The notes beneath the pieces are model-generated. The model was not told where the DNA came from and ran no database searches. It was given only the letters and a program-made list of their open reading frames with translations. Positions 10,475 to 21,769 of a DNA stretch of 64,000 bases are shown piece by piece (the first letter of the stretch is position 1; every line of letters begins with the position of its first letter). Source of the stretch: Rhodeus uyekii. Taxonomy: Eukaryota; Chordata; Actinopteri; Cypriniformes; Acheilognathidae. The position numbers and the translations under genes are program-made. The stretch covers positions 744,001 through 808,000 of the forward strand of contig JAWRVZ010000088.1 in the NCBI GenBank assembly GCA_037043235.1, written 5' to 3'.

Positions 10475-12096
10475 CTGCAAAAGAGTAAAAAGCAACATTT
10501 TACTTCTCATTACAGTCTATTATGTCAGTGAGTCTGACAAAAACTGTCAAGAACAAATCTGGGTTGTATTTCAGCCTCAAATTAAAGAAGGAAAATGTGT
10601 TTGCACAATTAAAATGATTCTTATTAGGAGCAGGATTTTGCAATGTGAGACTATATGTATGGCAATTAAAATGGCAGTTCTCAGTAGCCTATCGTAAATC
10701 AAAAAAAGTTATAAAAAAATATATTTTTACATTTCAATTATAATTTGGTTTGATTTCTTGATATTTCTTCATTCACCCAAGTAGACCGCAAAACATACTA
10801 CCCCATATATGTATATACCCCACAAAAGTTTCTAACTTTTTTTTTTACAAAGTCACCCAGCAACAGACCCAGTTATGTTTGTCGAAAACAACATATGTTG
10901 AGCAGTATGTTCACACCAATGTTCAGCTCTTTCTCTGACCATGAGAGCATTTCTATCTCCATATTGACAGGAGCAATTGCTTCTCATATGTTCTTATTCT
11001 CACTGGACTTGGTACTACTGCTGTACAATGACTGAATGTGTGTGCGTGGGCTGGAACGTACCATTACGACTGTTGAGTTTCACAGTATTGGAAGACAATT
11101 GGATAGAAATACCACCCCTGCCGTTCTGGGGAAACCTGAAATCTTGAACCTGCCCATCTGTGCTCAGCACGTAGACATCCAGAACTGCAGAGAGAAATGT
11201 TTCAAAATGTTAGTTCACCAAGCGGAAATAGAGAAAAAAATAAAATAAGGGAGCAATTCACTGAGAATGAATTCCGCTTTATTTGCATGCACTATCTGAG
11301 TTGTTCGGTTCACTAAAGGAATTATGCAAATCAGTTAGCAGTGAAAATGCACCCACAAAATCTGTGCTGAATGCAATTTGCATAACGTTATTCTGAATTT
11401 TAAGAGCAGACTACTGCAATATGGCTTACTTTACAAGGAGTTTTTTTTTATGCTTAAAGTGTGCTCGTCTACACCACATTTCAGAATATTACACTCCTCT
11501 CCATCACCTGATGACTAAGTGCTCTCATTATCAACAGAAATTCACTTTATCGCCTGTAAATAAGTTTTTAAATAAGGCACAATGTAATGTGCCTCATTTA
11601 CATAGGAGGGAGGCATTTTCAGGTTAGCCAAAATGCAAGTGTTGATTGCTAAATCCTTGGTCCTTTTATTGTCAGCGTTATATAAGAGAAAAAGTGTCTA
11701 AAAGAAAGTCTATTGGTCCTGTAACTGGTCAACATTTCTTTATTCACCAATTTTAATCACGTTTTTGCCTCCACTTCATTTTTAAAAGGTCCTGTGGCGT
11801 GCTTAAATGAATGGAGTAGACATATTCCATGTAGAGTCTCAATTAATATGAGGTAATAAAAGCTGCATGCATAACAGTAATAAAGGAATTAGGAAAAAGC
11901 TGTTTAAAGTTGGAGATGGAGCTAAAGAGTTTAGCATGCTGCACTGCAGGACATGTCAAATTCCCCAAAATATTTTATGACAACGACCCATGTGTTAGTG
12001 GCTGCTGTGTTCATGTCTGAATCATACTTGAAGACTCTAACTGATCAGCTTTTTATGTTGTCACTTCTCTTAGTTTTGCAGATCTCTCATACTCAC
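10475..12096 (-). other. adgrl2 introns in the GAIN region
   Basis: Introns at 10475-11061 and 11185-12096 flank the 123-nt GAIN exon. They are AT-rich, and no mobile element or other gene was recognised. Confidence 0.8.
11062..11184 (-). CDS. adgrl2: adgrl2 exon: GAIN subdomain B, first strands
   Basis: The 123-nt exon encodes LDVYVLSTDGQVQDFRFPQN, then GRGGISIQLSSNTVKLNSRN. The family pattern VLSTEGQ...F.FP...SIQLS..T.K.NSRNG is kept. Acceptor CTGCAG, donor GTACGT; phases 1 and 1. Confidence 0.93.
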
Positions 12097-12280
12097 TTAT
12101 ATTATTAGCTGGTACTTTCACGATTGCCGGTTCCATTAAATTGTCAGCAAGGACAAAGGCTCCTTCCTCCAGGGTGTCCAGTAACATAGTTGCGGCGTGC
12201 GTCTGCTCCGTGGTATTCATATCTCGCCATGATTTCAGAGCCTCCGGTCTGAGGAGGTTGTCGACTGTATCCACGATAGC
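12097..12280 (-). CDS. adgrl2: adgrl2 exon: GAIN domain
   Basis: The 184-nt exon encodes AIVDTVDNLLRPEALKSWRD, TTEQTHAATMLLDTLEEGAF and VLADNLMEPAIVKVPANNI. These are the GAIN helices before the beta-sandwich subdomain B. Acceptor CTGCAG, donor GTGAGT; phase 0 in, phase 1 out (a final A that forms Ile with TT of the next exon). Confidence 0.94.
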
Positions 12281-13681
12281 CTGCAGCCCAATAAGACGCT
12301 TGTGTCAGCACAAACCACTGTAATAAGGTCAAATGTCAAAGCCTTGACTTTATCAGCAGCTGTCTGGCCGTGCCCAAATGAAAGCAAACATGCACACTTT
12401 GTTTTAGGTTGTTATCAGGTGACACACATAAAAAAAAGACTGCAGAAATGTGCCCGACATGCTCTGCCTGTCTCAGGAGTGCAGTATTGAATGTCAAAGG
12501 CTCTTCAAGCACATAAACGGACACATATGAGGTAAAGAAAGACAGCCAGTCATGTCGTTTAAGATAAAGACACCATTGTTCTGTGTCATCAGAACTGAAG
12601 GCACAGACCACTATTTTCAAATATCATCCGTTTGATCCTGCTTTCCCTAGGTCATGATAATATGATGCACAAATTTGAAATGAAGAAAATAGACAGACGT
12701 TAAAACTGTCATTTCATTCATTTTTGCTTTAAGCTGAGGGGTATTTTTACACCATTAACAACAGAAAGCTGAATCACAAGGAAGCCCTTCACTAGGGAAT
12801 TCAGTTTGGTTCTGCGAATGACAAAAATGACATATTTCATCTTTAAACCTATAACCTACAAAATAAATTCAATTAAAAATGTTCGCTGGATACCACTCAA
12901 TCAGAGCTAATAAGCACACATGCACCATCAGACTAAAATATTGATTCATAATTGTTGTCTCCTTTGATAATTATTGTTTTTCCGATTGGTTTTGCAGTTC
13001 TGACTCATATAATATGAAACTGCATTTACAGCTTTTAATATTTATGGTCATGTTTTTACTACTCTTCATGCCAAATCGTTTTTTTTGCTCCTGCACACAA
13101 CTGTACATTAAAAGATGATATATGCATCTTGATAGTCCAGAACTTCATAGTTTCTGAATTAGTTTACACTCATTTTGTTTTCCAAAACATGCCTTTCATT
13201 TGATCTTCTCCATAATCTCTTGTCATACTTTTTTGGTAGGTCTAAAACCGAAGATGGTGTGGAAAAAAACTATGTAGCAATCAATAGATTTCAAGCACCA
13301 CAAATAGACATCTACCCTTTACAACCAATAAGAACAAGTTGAGCACAACAGCAACACATGCACCGACCAACCTGCAAATCAAGCACACATCAACAGATAT
13401 TAACACTTGACTTTAACAGTAAAGAAACTGAAAAAAAATAAAATAAATAAACAGACCACCAACAAACACATAAAAGAAATTTGGGCATAAGAATTGCAGC
13501 CACATAATTTCCAATCCACTGAAATATTGAACCTCCAGGAATGAAGACACTGGTGGAGTGAAATGCTGTGGCAACAGTGAGAATGAAGGGACACGGACCA
13601 TGCTGAGAAACAATAGCAGGAAAAGAAGAAGAGAAAGTACAGAAACAAAGTGAAGACCGTAGTAGCGTAGCACAGATATAC
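12281..13681 (-). other. adgrl2 intron before the GAIN exon
   Basis: The 1.4-kb intron between the 39-nt microexon and the AIVDTVDNL exon is AT-rich with no recognised element. Confidence 0.8.
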
Positions 13682-13720
13682 CTTCATATATGCCCTGCAC
13701 GTCCTTTCTCGCTTTTGAAG
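13682..13720 (-). CDS. adgrl2: adgrl2 39-nt microexon in the GAIN domain
   Basis: The 13-codon exon encodes LQKRERTCRAYMK and is bounded by AAAAAG and GTATAT. The same short block lies at this position in mammalian latrophilins (ADGRL1 carries a MHKRERTC version), between the ...FNK segment and AIVDTVDNLLRPE. It is phase 0 to 0, so skipping would remove 13 residues including one cysteine without a frameshift. It sits 6.1 kb from the previous exon and 1.4 kb from the next. A longer antisense-looking open frame around it is intronic. Confidence 0.9.
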
Positions 13721-14009
13721 CTTTTTCATTTGAGAGAGGACAGACACAAGAACAAAAACAGACCAAAGAAACACAGTTAGAAAGGTTGATGGTATACTAA
13801 TGGGTTCTCCAATCCACAAGCACTTCAGAAACACAGTATAGCAGTTGGATCTGCTATGATGAAATCATGTAACGAATGAATGTAAGGGTGTACAGAGTGG
13901 CCTTGCTTTGACAACAACAATTTAGTCTGCCGATTCCAAAACCCAAAGGTGCTCTTACAAAGTAAAAATAGAATCAGTAACTCATTAACCATCTCAAATA
14001 TACAAACAT

Positions 14010-14460
14010 ATAAAAAATAATATGCAGACATAGATTGCGTAAATCAATGTGTGGTTTACATACTGTGTGGATTGGGGTTGGGAATGAATTTGAAAGCTGA
14101 ACTAAGAGAAGGGGTTGAGGTTGCGAGCAAAGGTGAGGGCCAGTAATAGTGGTTATGGATTTATGGTAGAAAATTAAATGCTGGATTAGAGCTAAAGGTT
14201 GGGACAAGACTAGATTAAGGGGTTTATGGCAAGGAAAAACACTTAGGATTGGAGATCAGGGAGCAAAGTTGGGGATTAAAGTTAGCTTTTTTTAAATTCT
14301 GAGTTCTATGCAGCTGAAAAATTTGTAAAACAATATGCAAGCATAGATTGTACAAGTCCAAGTGTGGTTTGCATCTACAGGATAAAGATCAGGGTTAGGG
14401 ACTGGAGTTGGAAGCTGCACTAAAATAAGGGGTTGGACAGGGTTAGAGGTTAAAAGCAAA
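14010..14460. repeat. Diverged ~313-bp tandem duplication with GGTTAGGG-like motifs
   Basis: Two blocks align in order: 'AATATGCAGACATAGATTG...GTGTGGTTTACAT...GGGGTTGG...GAAAGCTGAACTAA...GGGGTTGAGG' near 14018-14120 and 'AATATGCAAGCATAGATTG...GTGTGGTTTGCAT...GGGTTAGG...GGAAGCTGCACTAA...GGGGTTGGAC' near 14331-14440. The offset is about 313 bases. Short G-rich 'GGGGTT/GGGTTAGG' words recur through 14.06-14.67 kb. This is an old local duplication in the 13.7-19.8 kb intron. Confidence 0.6.
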
Positions 14461-15689
14461 AATGTTTCAAATTAAAGTTTAATATTTTAAAGTGTTCATT
14501 AGTGTTTCAGTTAGGGATAGTAGATAAGGTTAGGCTAGGGTTAGGGGTTAATATCTGAAATAAGGGATATGGCCATTGTTCACTGAATGTGAGGTCAAGT
14601 AAAATATATGTTTGATTTAGGATTTAGAGTTTGTGATTAAGGTTTAGAGCATGGGTTGGCAGGTAAAACTAAGGATGTTGGTCCTAGAACATGATTCTAT
14701 TCATGTAAATCATATTTGCTTAAATCCACATGAATCCCATGAGACAAATTACTGGGCACTGCCCAAACTCTTTGCAATCAGGCAAGTGTACTGTCTCTCC
14801 TTCCATTGAACTGTAACTGCGAAATTCATTTGAAGGAAAATAAAAAGTGATATGCAGTAACTAACAGCTAAAGATTTGTATTACCATAAAAAATATGTTC
14901 TCTTAGTGGGCACCACTCTTTTGCTTCAGCTACTTCAAAAATGTGCTCACCTTTACCCACTTCTTTGATTTCAATTAATGAAACGCAAGAAGCCATACAG
15001 GTAACACAATAGCGCAGAAATAGCTTTTTTTTCTTTGTATAAAGAAAAAATAATGTTAATAAAAGTGTGCAACTTTCCATGGAGAATGACGGATTACAAC
15101 TGTAACCAGGGTTCCCTGACAAGCGCAATGAGATACTGCATCTTTGGATGCCATCAGCATGACCAGTGTCTGAAGCACATTTAAACACAACAATTGTATT
15201 TACAGTTAACAGTCCATGACGTTATTAATGGTGTGCCTGTGAGTATAAGAAGGTGCTTTCAATGTACATCTTAAACCTCTCTGTTTCCTGTCTGCTTGAG
15301 TGGATTGCTTTTGTAGCGTCGTATAGACTTGTTTTTCTTTTAGATCTTAAACTAGACGTTCGTTTATATTGCTAAATACAACTTAGACAATATTAGATTA
15401 TTTAATCAATTGTTATTATCTTATCAATCTGACATTGCTAGCGTTAATCTAATTAGATAAAACGCGTTATCATTGTGCTATCCATTCCGATAAGAACATC
15501 AAACAGGTTCTCCCCACTCTATTCCCACTGAGAAACCTGTTGAAAGTGCCCTAATGATTGTGATTCTATTACTCAGAACGTGAACATAAAGACTCCAACC
15601 ACTATAGTCACATGTTTTCCGGGAGCCAGAGCGGCTGATGTCAAAGCAAATTAAAAAACTTCAAATGCATGTCTGCATGTCTAAGTGGT

Positions 15690-16937
15690 GCCCGCACAAT
15701 AACATAGGGTTCATACACAATTGGAAAACCGCATTTTTCCATCTTAAAAATATATCTAAATTATGACATGTGTTCTCAAAGACAAATGCGGAAAAGTTAG
15801 TTAATGCGTTCATGAGTTCAAGGCTAGATTATTGTAATGCTTTACTAGGTGGTTGCCCTGCACGCTTAATAAACAAATTCCAGCTGGTCCAAAATGCAGC
15901 AGCTCGAGTTCTTACTAGAACCAGGAAGTATGAGCATATTAGCCCAGTTCTGTCAAACCTGCACTGGCTTCCTATTAAACACCGAATACATTTTAAAATC
16001 TTGCTAATTACTTACAAAGCATTAAATGGTTTAGCTCCACAGTACTTGAGCGATCTCTTAACACATTATAGTCCTTCACGTCTATTGCGATCCCAAAATA
16101 CTGACCAGCTTATAATACCTAGAATATCAAAGTCAACTGCTGGCGGTCGATCCTTTTCCTATTTAGCTCCTAAACTCTGGAACAGTCTTCCTAGTACAGT
16201 TCGGGAAGCAGACACACTCTGTCAGTTTAAATCTAGATTTAAACACATCTCTTCAACCTGGCATACACATAACACATTACACATACATTTTTAATCCAAA
16301 TCATGCAAAATAATTGTTAGGATGCATAATTTAGGTCAGCCGGAACCGGGAACATTCCCATAACATCTGATGTACTCATTATTTTAGAAGAAGAATGGCA
16401 TCCACGCTGATATTAGATTCTGTTTATTCCGAGGTTATCATGGTCAGCCGGATCCAGAACGTATCCAGATCAGATGAAGGACCTGCACCTGGACACGAGC
16501 ACAGCACTGACCTGAAGTGTCTGCGGAGACCGTGACTCTACTAAACCCTCCCCTGTGAAGATCATGAACCCATCTCCAATCGGACCAAACTGGATGTAAT
16601 ATTTGACTTGAATTGTTGTCAGTATAATAATCATGCACTGTTTGGCTGTTGGCCAGAGGAGAACTGGTCCCCCGACTGAGCCTGGTTTCTCCCAAGATTG
16701 TTCATTCCGTCACATGCTGGAGTTTTGGTTCCTTGCCACTGTCGACTCTGGCTTGCTTAGTTGGTGACACGTAACACTTAATAAAAATAAATTTTATTGA
16801 TTTGCCTGCTCTTGTAGAGCTGCTGTTCAGCCAAAACAAACTTTGTTTTTATGGTTTTCCTGTGACCACTGTAAAGCTGCTTTGAAACAATCTGTATTAT
16901 AAAAGGTGCTATAAAAAATAAAGGTGACTTGACTTCA
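15690..16937 (+). mobile_element. L2-type LINE, 3' fragment
   Basis: The 3' end of a LINE: the end of a reverse transcriptase frame, then a 3' UTR ending 'CTGTAAAGCTGCTTTGAAACA...GGTGCTATAAAAAATAAAGGTGACTTGACTT', the short-repeat tail typical of fish L2 elements. The 5' boundary near 15690 is approximate. It lies inside the DIRS-type relic, between its right terminal repeat and internal complementary region, and is antisense to adgrl2. Confidence 0.8.
15770..16294 (+). pseudogene. LINE reverse transcriptase C-terminal fragment
   Basis: A 174-residue open frame includes SSRLDYCNALLGGCP, LVQNAAARVLTRTRKYEHIS, LHWLPIKHRIHFKILLITYK, LNGLAPQYLSDLL and LWNSLPSTVREAD, the conserved C-terminal block of L2/CR1-type LINE polyproteins. 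Frame similarity continues upstream (TAFFHLKNISKL) across an in-frame TGA at 15763-15765. Polymerase and endonuclease domains are absent, so this is a dead 5'-truncated copy. Confidence 0.85.
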
Positions 16938-19819
16938 GGAAATATGCAGGCAAGAACAAGCCATGGCAATAAGAGGCAGTGTCTTGTTCCCTTCTCAGGG
17001 AACCATGGTTAGCGTCGTAACCCATCATTCCCTTCCGAAGTGGAGCTCTACAATGCATGTGATCAGACACTATGGAGAATAAATGCCACTCTGCTGAAGG
17101 AGTGCATGCGACATGTGCTGTATCTATAGACTACCAAAGTGGGCATAGCATAATTGGCTTACCTTTCAGAGTCAAATGCATTTAATTCTACATGCGTACA
17201 GTAGGTCACAGAACTGTCATGTGGTAATATTCCCTTCAGCCATAACCCAATCTCCCAAGCTCACTAACAATGAAAATTCTTGTCTTTTCCAACCTTATTC
17301 CCTCCCTTGTGGGCCAGGAATTAGCCTCTGGCTGAAGAGTGGAGCTCAAAGGTTTGGCTATGTCAGCTTCATCTGCTAGACAAGACCTATAGGGAATACT
17401 GGCCCAGGGAGAAAGTTTTTAGTTACCTCACCCTACCACTACCTCTAGGGGGAAAAAGCATGGGAATCAATTTTATCATAAATAATTAATATCCCTCTAT
17501 AAAAATCTCTGACCCCTAGGGATCCTCAGGGGAGCTTCAGCCTGGATTCCCCTCAACACTCCCGAAGGTGCCTAACTATAAGAAGATATGCTTAAAGACA
17601 AATATCACCACTCGTCAGGTTCTCAGAGATCAGTCAAGGCTATCACAGGGTGTATAGGACCCAAATAGGGATGGGTTCTGCTCTATGGTCAACCCTGAAC
17701 AGCGTAGAAAAGAGACGTTTAGCGCTATCTGCAACATAATGATACTGTTATCTTCTTAAAGGGAGCCAAAACTAAGCTTAGAAGACCTAATTTTTGGAGG
17801 TGGCTCCTTCAACCCTCACCATACTCATCTAGGATCTGCTTTAGCCTGTACTAAGACACTAGCACAGGCCACAGTTAGATACAGAAGAGGGGGAGGGGGG
17901 GGGTGCTGCTTCTCTTCTTCTTGTCTACTAAATCACTTTCATTTAATTACTTGGACATGTGTGGGATGTATTTCCTGAAAGCCATCGACCACACCTTGGC
18001 CTCTCCAAATTTCCCAATTATTGTCTCTACAAACGTGCCAAAAAGCTCTGAAGGCGATATCGGCTGGTGGTACATAATGGCTTAGACGACAGGTTTGGGA
18101 CAAACAGAGCCAGTAACTGAGGAATGTGAGAGACATACCTTTCTGAGGCACACACTTCCTGAGACGCTTACCTGAGTGCATATCCAAAATAATCACCTTC
18201 ACATACACTAACATAAACAAAAAAAGCTGATGACACACAAAGCTGGTGCCCTCTTATACTCATGGTTACACCGGTAGTTACTTCATGGACTGTCAGACAA
18301 TTTTTTTATTTTTTTTATGCACAGACACTGATCACACAGATATTATTCTACATAGCATCTGATCAGACACAGTGTAGAGTTCCACTTCAAAAGGGAAGCA
18401 GAAATGTCTGAAACAACATGAGGGGGGGGGATTATTTTTGTGTCACCTATCCCTTTAAGTCACAAAACTTGGAGCGTGTATTCAAAGTGTTTAAAATGCT
18501 TACAAAGACATAAAAAAAAGTATTAATTAAAGTCAGAATTAATTCCAAGCCTTCCAATGAGATGCAATAACTTAATTAAAAAAAATAATAAACTAATTTA
18601 ATTTAATAAACTAATTTAAATTTAATTTAACTTAATTCATGATATATGATTAACTTAAGCTCAAACCAATGATGTTTGTTCTCCCCCATCAAGTATGTTG
18701 AGCTTTCATGGTAATATTTAATGTAAACGTGTTCCACTTATGTCCACAGATCCTTGTTTATATGTGAATAAAAGCCTAAATTTAATCTATTGAACATATA
18801 AAGTGATCGTGTCGCTTCAGGGGACTCAATTCATATGTATTACTTTTACAATGTAAGTATTGCAAAAATTGTTTTAATGGAAGGAAAAAAATCTCTTTTT
18901 TATTAAAATATCTATTTGTTAACAAAGGTGTATGGGTTTGGAATAGTTTTATGAGTAAATGATGCCTTTAACAACTAATGTTCAATCCCATCAAGTGGTT
19001 TCTATTAAATATACGCTCAGCAGCATTCCTAAATAGAGCCATATATCTTTAAAGCTTATGCTTGATGAATGTATGCCTCAAAGACGATCCCTTATGATGA
19101 TGTAAATGTTACATAATGGCATGATGTTACCAGAAGGGTCGTTACTTTTAAGTACATAAAGCTGTTTTACATATGTATTTTAAATGCAATACATAGATTT
19201 AATATAAAACCAGCTGCTTAGTTTTTAATAAACTGCTCATTAGTTTCATTCATTTTCTAGTGACCTATATTCAGAAAGTGAAACTGTTTCTGCATTCATA
19301 CATGTAAAATGCACTACAATATACACTATTCTGATGATGTGAAAGTATGAGTGTGCAGTAAGACAGACCACTAATATTGGGACATATTACCACTTTTTTG
19401 TTAACAGGCTGCATTTGTCATGTACCTTTAATATTTGCATCTAAATTCATTGCCTAATCATTATCTCTTAATTTTTTGTTTCTCATTTCAACCTTAAAAA
19501 GTCCCTTCTGTTGCGTAAGTAACATTAGTTAAACTATACATTTATTTACAGATGCAAATCGGACAAATACTTTATCCAGGCGTGTCCTGTGATTTGAAAC
19601 GCACTACTTCTAATTAGACATATGGATAGTACACAACTTGCAGTGAGTGATTTGCTTTGGTCTGTGCATTTCTTTTATTTTTTGATTCTCTAAAAGCACA
19701 ATGGGGTGTAACACAATGAGTTTGATGCTGTTTAAGTGTCCTTTAAGCAAAGTGCCTCTGAAAGAGACCAAGGCATGCTTATTAAAAAATCATGTTGAAA
19801 AATGAAATCCTGTTAATAC

Positions 19820-20005
19820 CTTATTGAAGCTGCGGCCGGTGGAGTCTTTCTCGCTGGGTCGCAGTTCCTGTAACTGAGCGTCTAGAATATCCACCAGCTG
19901 CTCCATGAGCCTCATTGTAGAGCTAATGTCACCGGCAAAAATGGCTCCTTTGGTATGTTTGGCCAGCTCGTTCGCCAGGTTGGCTGCATTTTCTCCACTC
20001 CGGAT
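19820..20005 (-). CDS. adgrl2: adgrl2 exon: GAIN subdomain A start
   Basis: The 186-nt, phase 0 to 0 exon encodes IRSGENAANLANELAKHTKG through the SSTMRLMEQLVDILDAQLQE segment to GRSFNK. This helical stretch (N-terminal subdomain A of the GAIN domain) follows the HRM in latrophilins. Acceptor CTCAG and donor GTATTA; the reading frame is clean. Confidence 0.94.
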
Positions 20006-20519
20006 CTGAGAGATTACACAAATTAACCTCACAGCATGGCTCTGAAAAATATCATTTTGTATCTACGAGGCTCTTGACTCCCATTATGACATCATCATGC
20101 TGATTCAGCAACAGCCCCACGAGCAATTACAGCTATCATTGGAAACGGGTAACACTTTGGAAGAGCATTTGGAAACACTTCCTGGGTTTCAATGGCTAAG
20201 GCATTTCTGCTACTTTAGTTCATTTTTGTGGGTGTACTGTAGGAAGTTTGGTGTCCCATTGTGTACATCCAATCTATTTGCAGGAAGCATCTCACATTAA
20301 CACAAAAGCACACACTCAAAAGTGCTCCAGATCAATCAGCAAGATCCCTATTGGCTGTTTGAAGGTTGTGAGTCTTCATCTTAACATGCGATAGCAGAAA
20401 GAATGAGCCCCAAAATACGGCACTGGAGAGTATTTTATTTTTATGACATTAGGCTCTAAAAACCGCCACACTTTTTGCTCCTCATTCTGCAACGACAGAA
20501 GTATTCTGTAACTACAAAC

Positions 20520-20623
20520 CTTTTGAGCGACTTGATTCACCCAGTGGGACGTACAGTTGCTCAGATCTGGGCCTTTTGAGTTCCAGGTCCCAGTGGAGAG
20601 AACACATTGGTAGGAGGCAGTGC
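20520..20623 (-). CDS. adgrl2: adgrl2 exon: second half of the hormone-receptor domain
   Basis: The 104-nt exon encodes TASYQCVLSTGTWNSKGPDL, then SNCTSHWVNQVAQK. The Gly split across the preceding junction gives TRG-TASYQC. Conserved cysteines and tryptophans (QC, TW, SNCTS, HWVN) complete the HRM fold, which packs against the GAIN domain. Acceptor AAACAG and donor GTTTGT are ordinary; the exit phase is 0. Confidence 0.94.
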
Positions 20624-21090
20624 CTGTTTAAATAAGGACATAATCACTATTATTATTAGCCACACTGGTACTTGTAGTCTTTTAGATGAAAGTACAATAC
20701 AGATTGTCAAAGCTCTAAAATATAATTGTTTGATCTTAACTATTTGAAGTTGGATCCTTTTGATTATTATGCGGCTTGTTCAAAAAAATACATATAAATA
20801 CATGGACAGTGCCTATTGGTAATTAGTATTAACAAATTATTATTAGTAGTGGAAAACACCTTTGTTAAGCAGATGCTTAAATGTGGTGAAATCACTGTAA
20901 CGCTTGGCCTCTCATGGCTTTACTGTTTTATTCAAATGTTGATGAAGTCGATCCTAAGAGAATAGACGCATTTCTCTTCGCCTACAGGCCAAACACATTT
21001 CAAAATAACTTGTGTGTGACTGATAGCAATTCACAGAGCCCTGAATGTTAAGCTACAGTATGTTACACTTCAACAGGTACATGCACCCAC
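20624..21090 (-). other. adgrl2 intron within the hormone-receptor domain
   Basis: The 467-nt intron splits the HRM domain. No repeat or open frame is recognised. The neighbouring intron 20006-20519 is similarly plain. Confidence 0.8.
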
Positions 21091-21384
21091 CTCTAGTTCC
21101 TTTGGGGCAGGGTCGTTCCACCAGCATGCCCCTCTGTGTCTGCGGCCACAGTATGTCCCTAAGCTCTACGCTCTCACAGAAGCGCTCAGGGGGAGGGAAC
21201 GACTCCAACGAGGGTGGTGTAGTGGTTTGGGGAAGTACAGGTGGTGATTTGGGTGTCTTATTAACAGCTCTGGTCCCTGTAGTGGTAACAGTAGTCACCT
21301 GACCTCTCGGCTGAGTAGTGGTTGTTGTAGTGGTTGTTGGTTTTAGTAACTTTGGTGTTGTGGATGCCTCTGAGATAGGTGGGG
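21091..21384 (-). CDS. adgrl2: adgrl2 exon: Thr/Pro-rich stalk and start of the hormone-receptor domain
   Basis: The 294-nt exon begins APPISEAST and contains a mucin-like low-complexity stalk with a run of eight threonines, then TTVTTTGTRAVNK and a Pro-rich segment, probably O-glycosylated. It ends with FCESVELRDILWPQTQRGM and VERPCPKGTRG, the first half of the HormR (HRM) domain. Acceptor TTCTAG and donor GTGGGT give phases 1 and 1. The stalk is the least conserved part of latrophilins, so its length and composition may be lineage-specific. Confidence 0.94.
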
Positions 21385-21724
21385 CTAGAAGAAAGAATAA
21401 TGGGTACAATTAGTTGGTTATGTCATGTTTTTGGTTGTCGTTTTTGTTATTGCTCGCCAATTTCTTGTCTTTGCCTGAAAATATATATTTTGTAATTCTT
21501 TATTTTGATAGTCCCTTTTGAACATTCTGTTGACTGTATTTTCGTAGCTACATGTCAACTAACTCATGAATTACTCTTTATTGTAATGGTCCTTCATCAG
21601 ACACTTTGCAACTACATGTCAACTTATTTTAACCCTAACCCGACCAGTCTGCTAATACTCTACTAACACTAGAAGGAGAGTTAGTAGGTGTAATGTCACT
21701 TATAGTGACCAAAATGGGATCGTC

Positions 21725-21728
21725 AATA

Positions 21729-21768
<40 letters not shown>
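21725..21768. repeat. (TA)13 followed by T18
   Basis: A TA dinucleotide tract runs directly into a run of about 18 T. Confidence 0.9.

Positions 21769-21769
<1 letters not shown>

Larger units (their letters stand above)
15085..18402 (-). mobile_element. Decayed DIRS-type element (copy A), split by a LINE
   Basis: The right end at about 15095-15310 ('GTAACCAGGGTTCCCTGA... TGACGTTATTAATG...GAGTATAAGA') aligns with the right terminal repeat of the intact copy at 58.05 kb. 16965-17065 ('CTTGTTCCCTTCTCAGGGAACCATGGTTAGCGTCGTAAC') aligns with its internal complementary region. 18245-18400, read as complement, aligns with its left terminal repeat ('CTCTTATACTCATGGTTACACCGGTAG' and 'GATCAGACACAGTGTAGAGTTCC'). 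The internal region is short (about 1.2 kb) with no recognisable coding domains. It is in the same orientation as adgrl2. Confidence 0.65.
13721..19819 (-). other. adgrl2 intron with nested mobile elements
   Basis: This 6.1-kb intron separates the 186-nt GAIN exon from the 39-nt microexon. It holds the diverged tandem duplication (14.0-14.5 kb), DIRS-type relic A with the L2 insert (15.1-18.4 kb), and AT-rich sequence at 18.4-19.8 kb where nothing is recognised. Confidence 0.8.

Noticed and set aside
13400..13834. 144-codon minus-strand frame as a separate membrane protein
   Set aside because: Only LQKRERTCRAYMK within it is conserved; the rest is intron sequence around the microexon.
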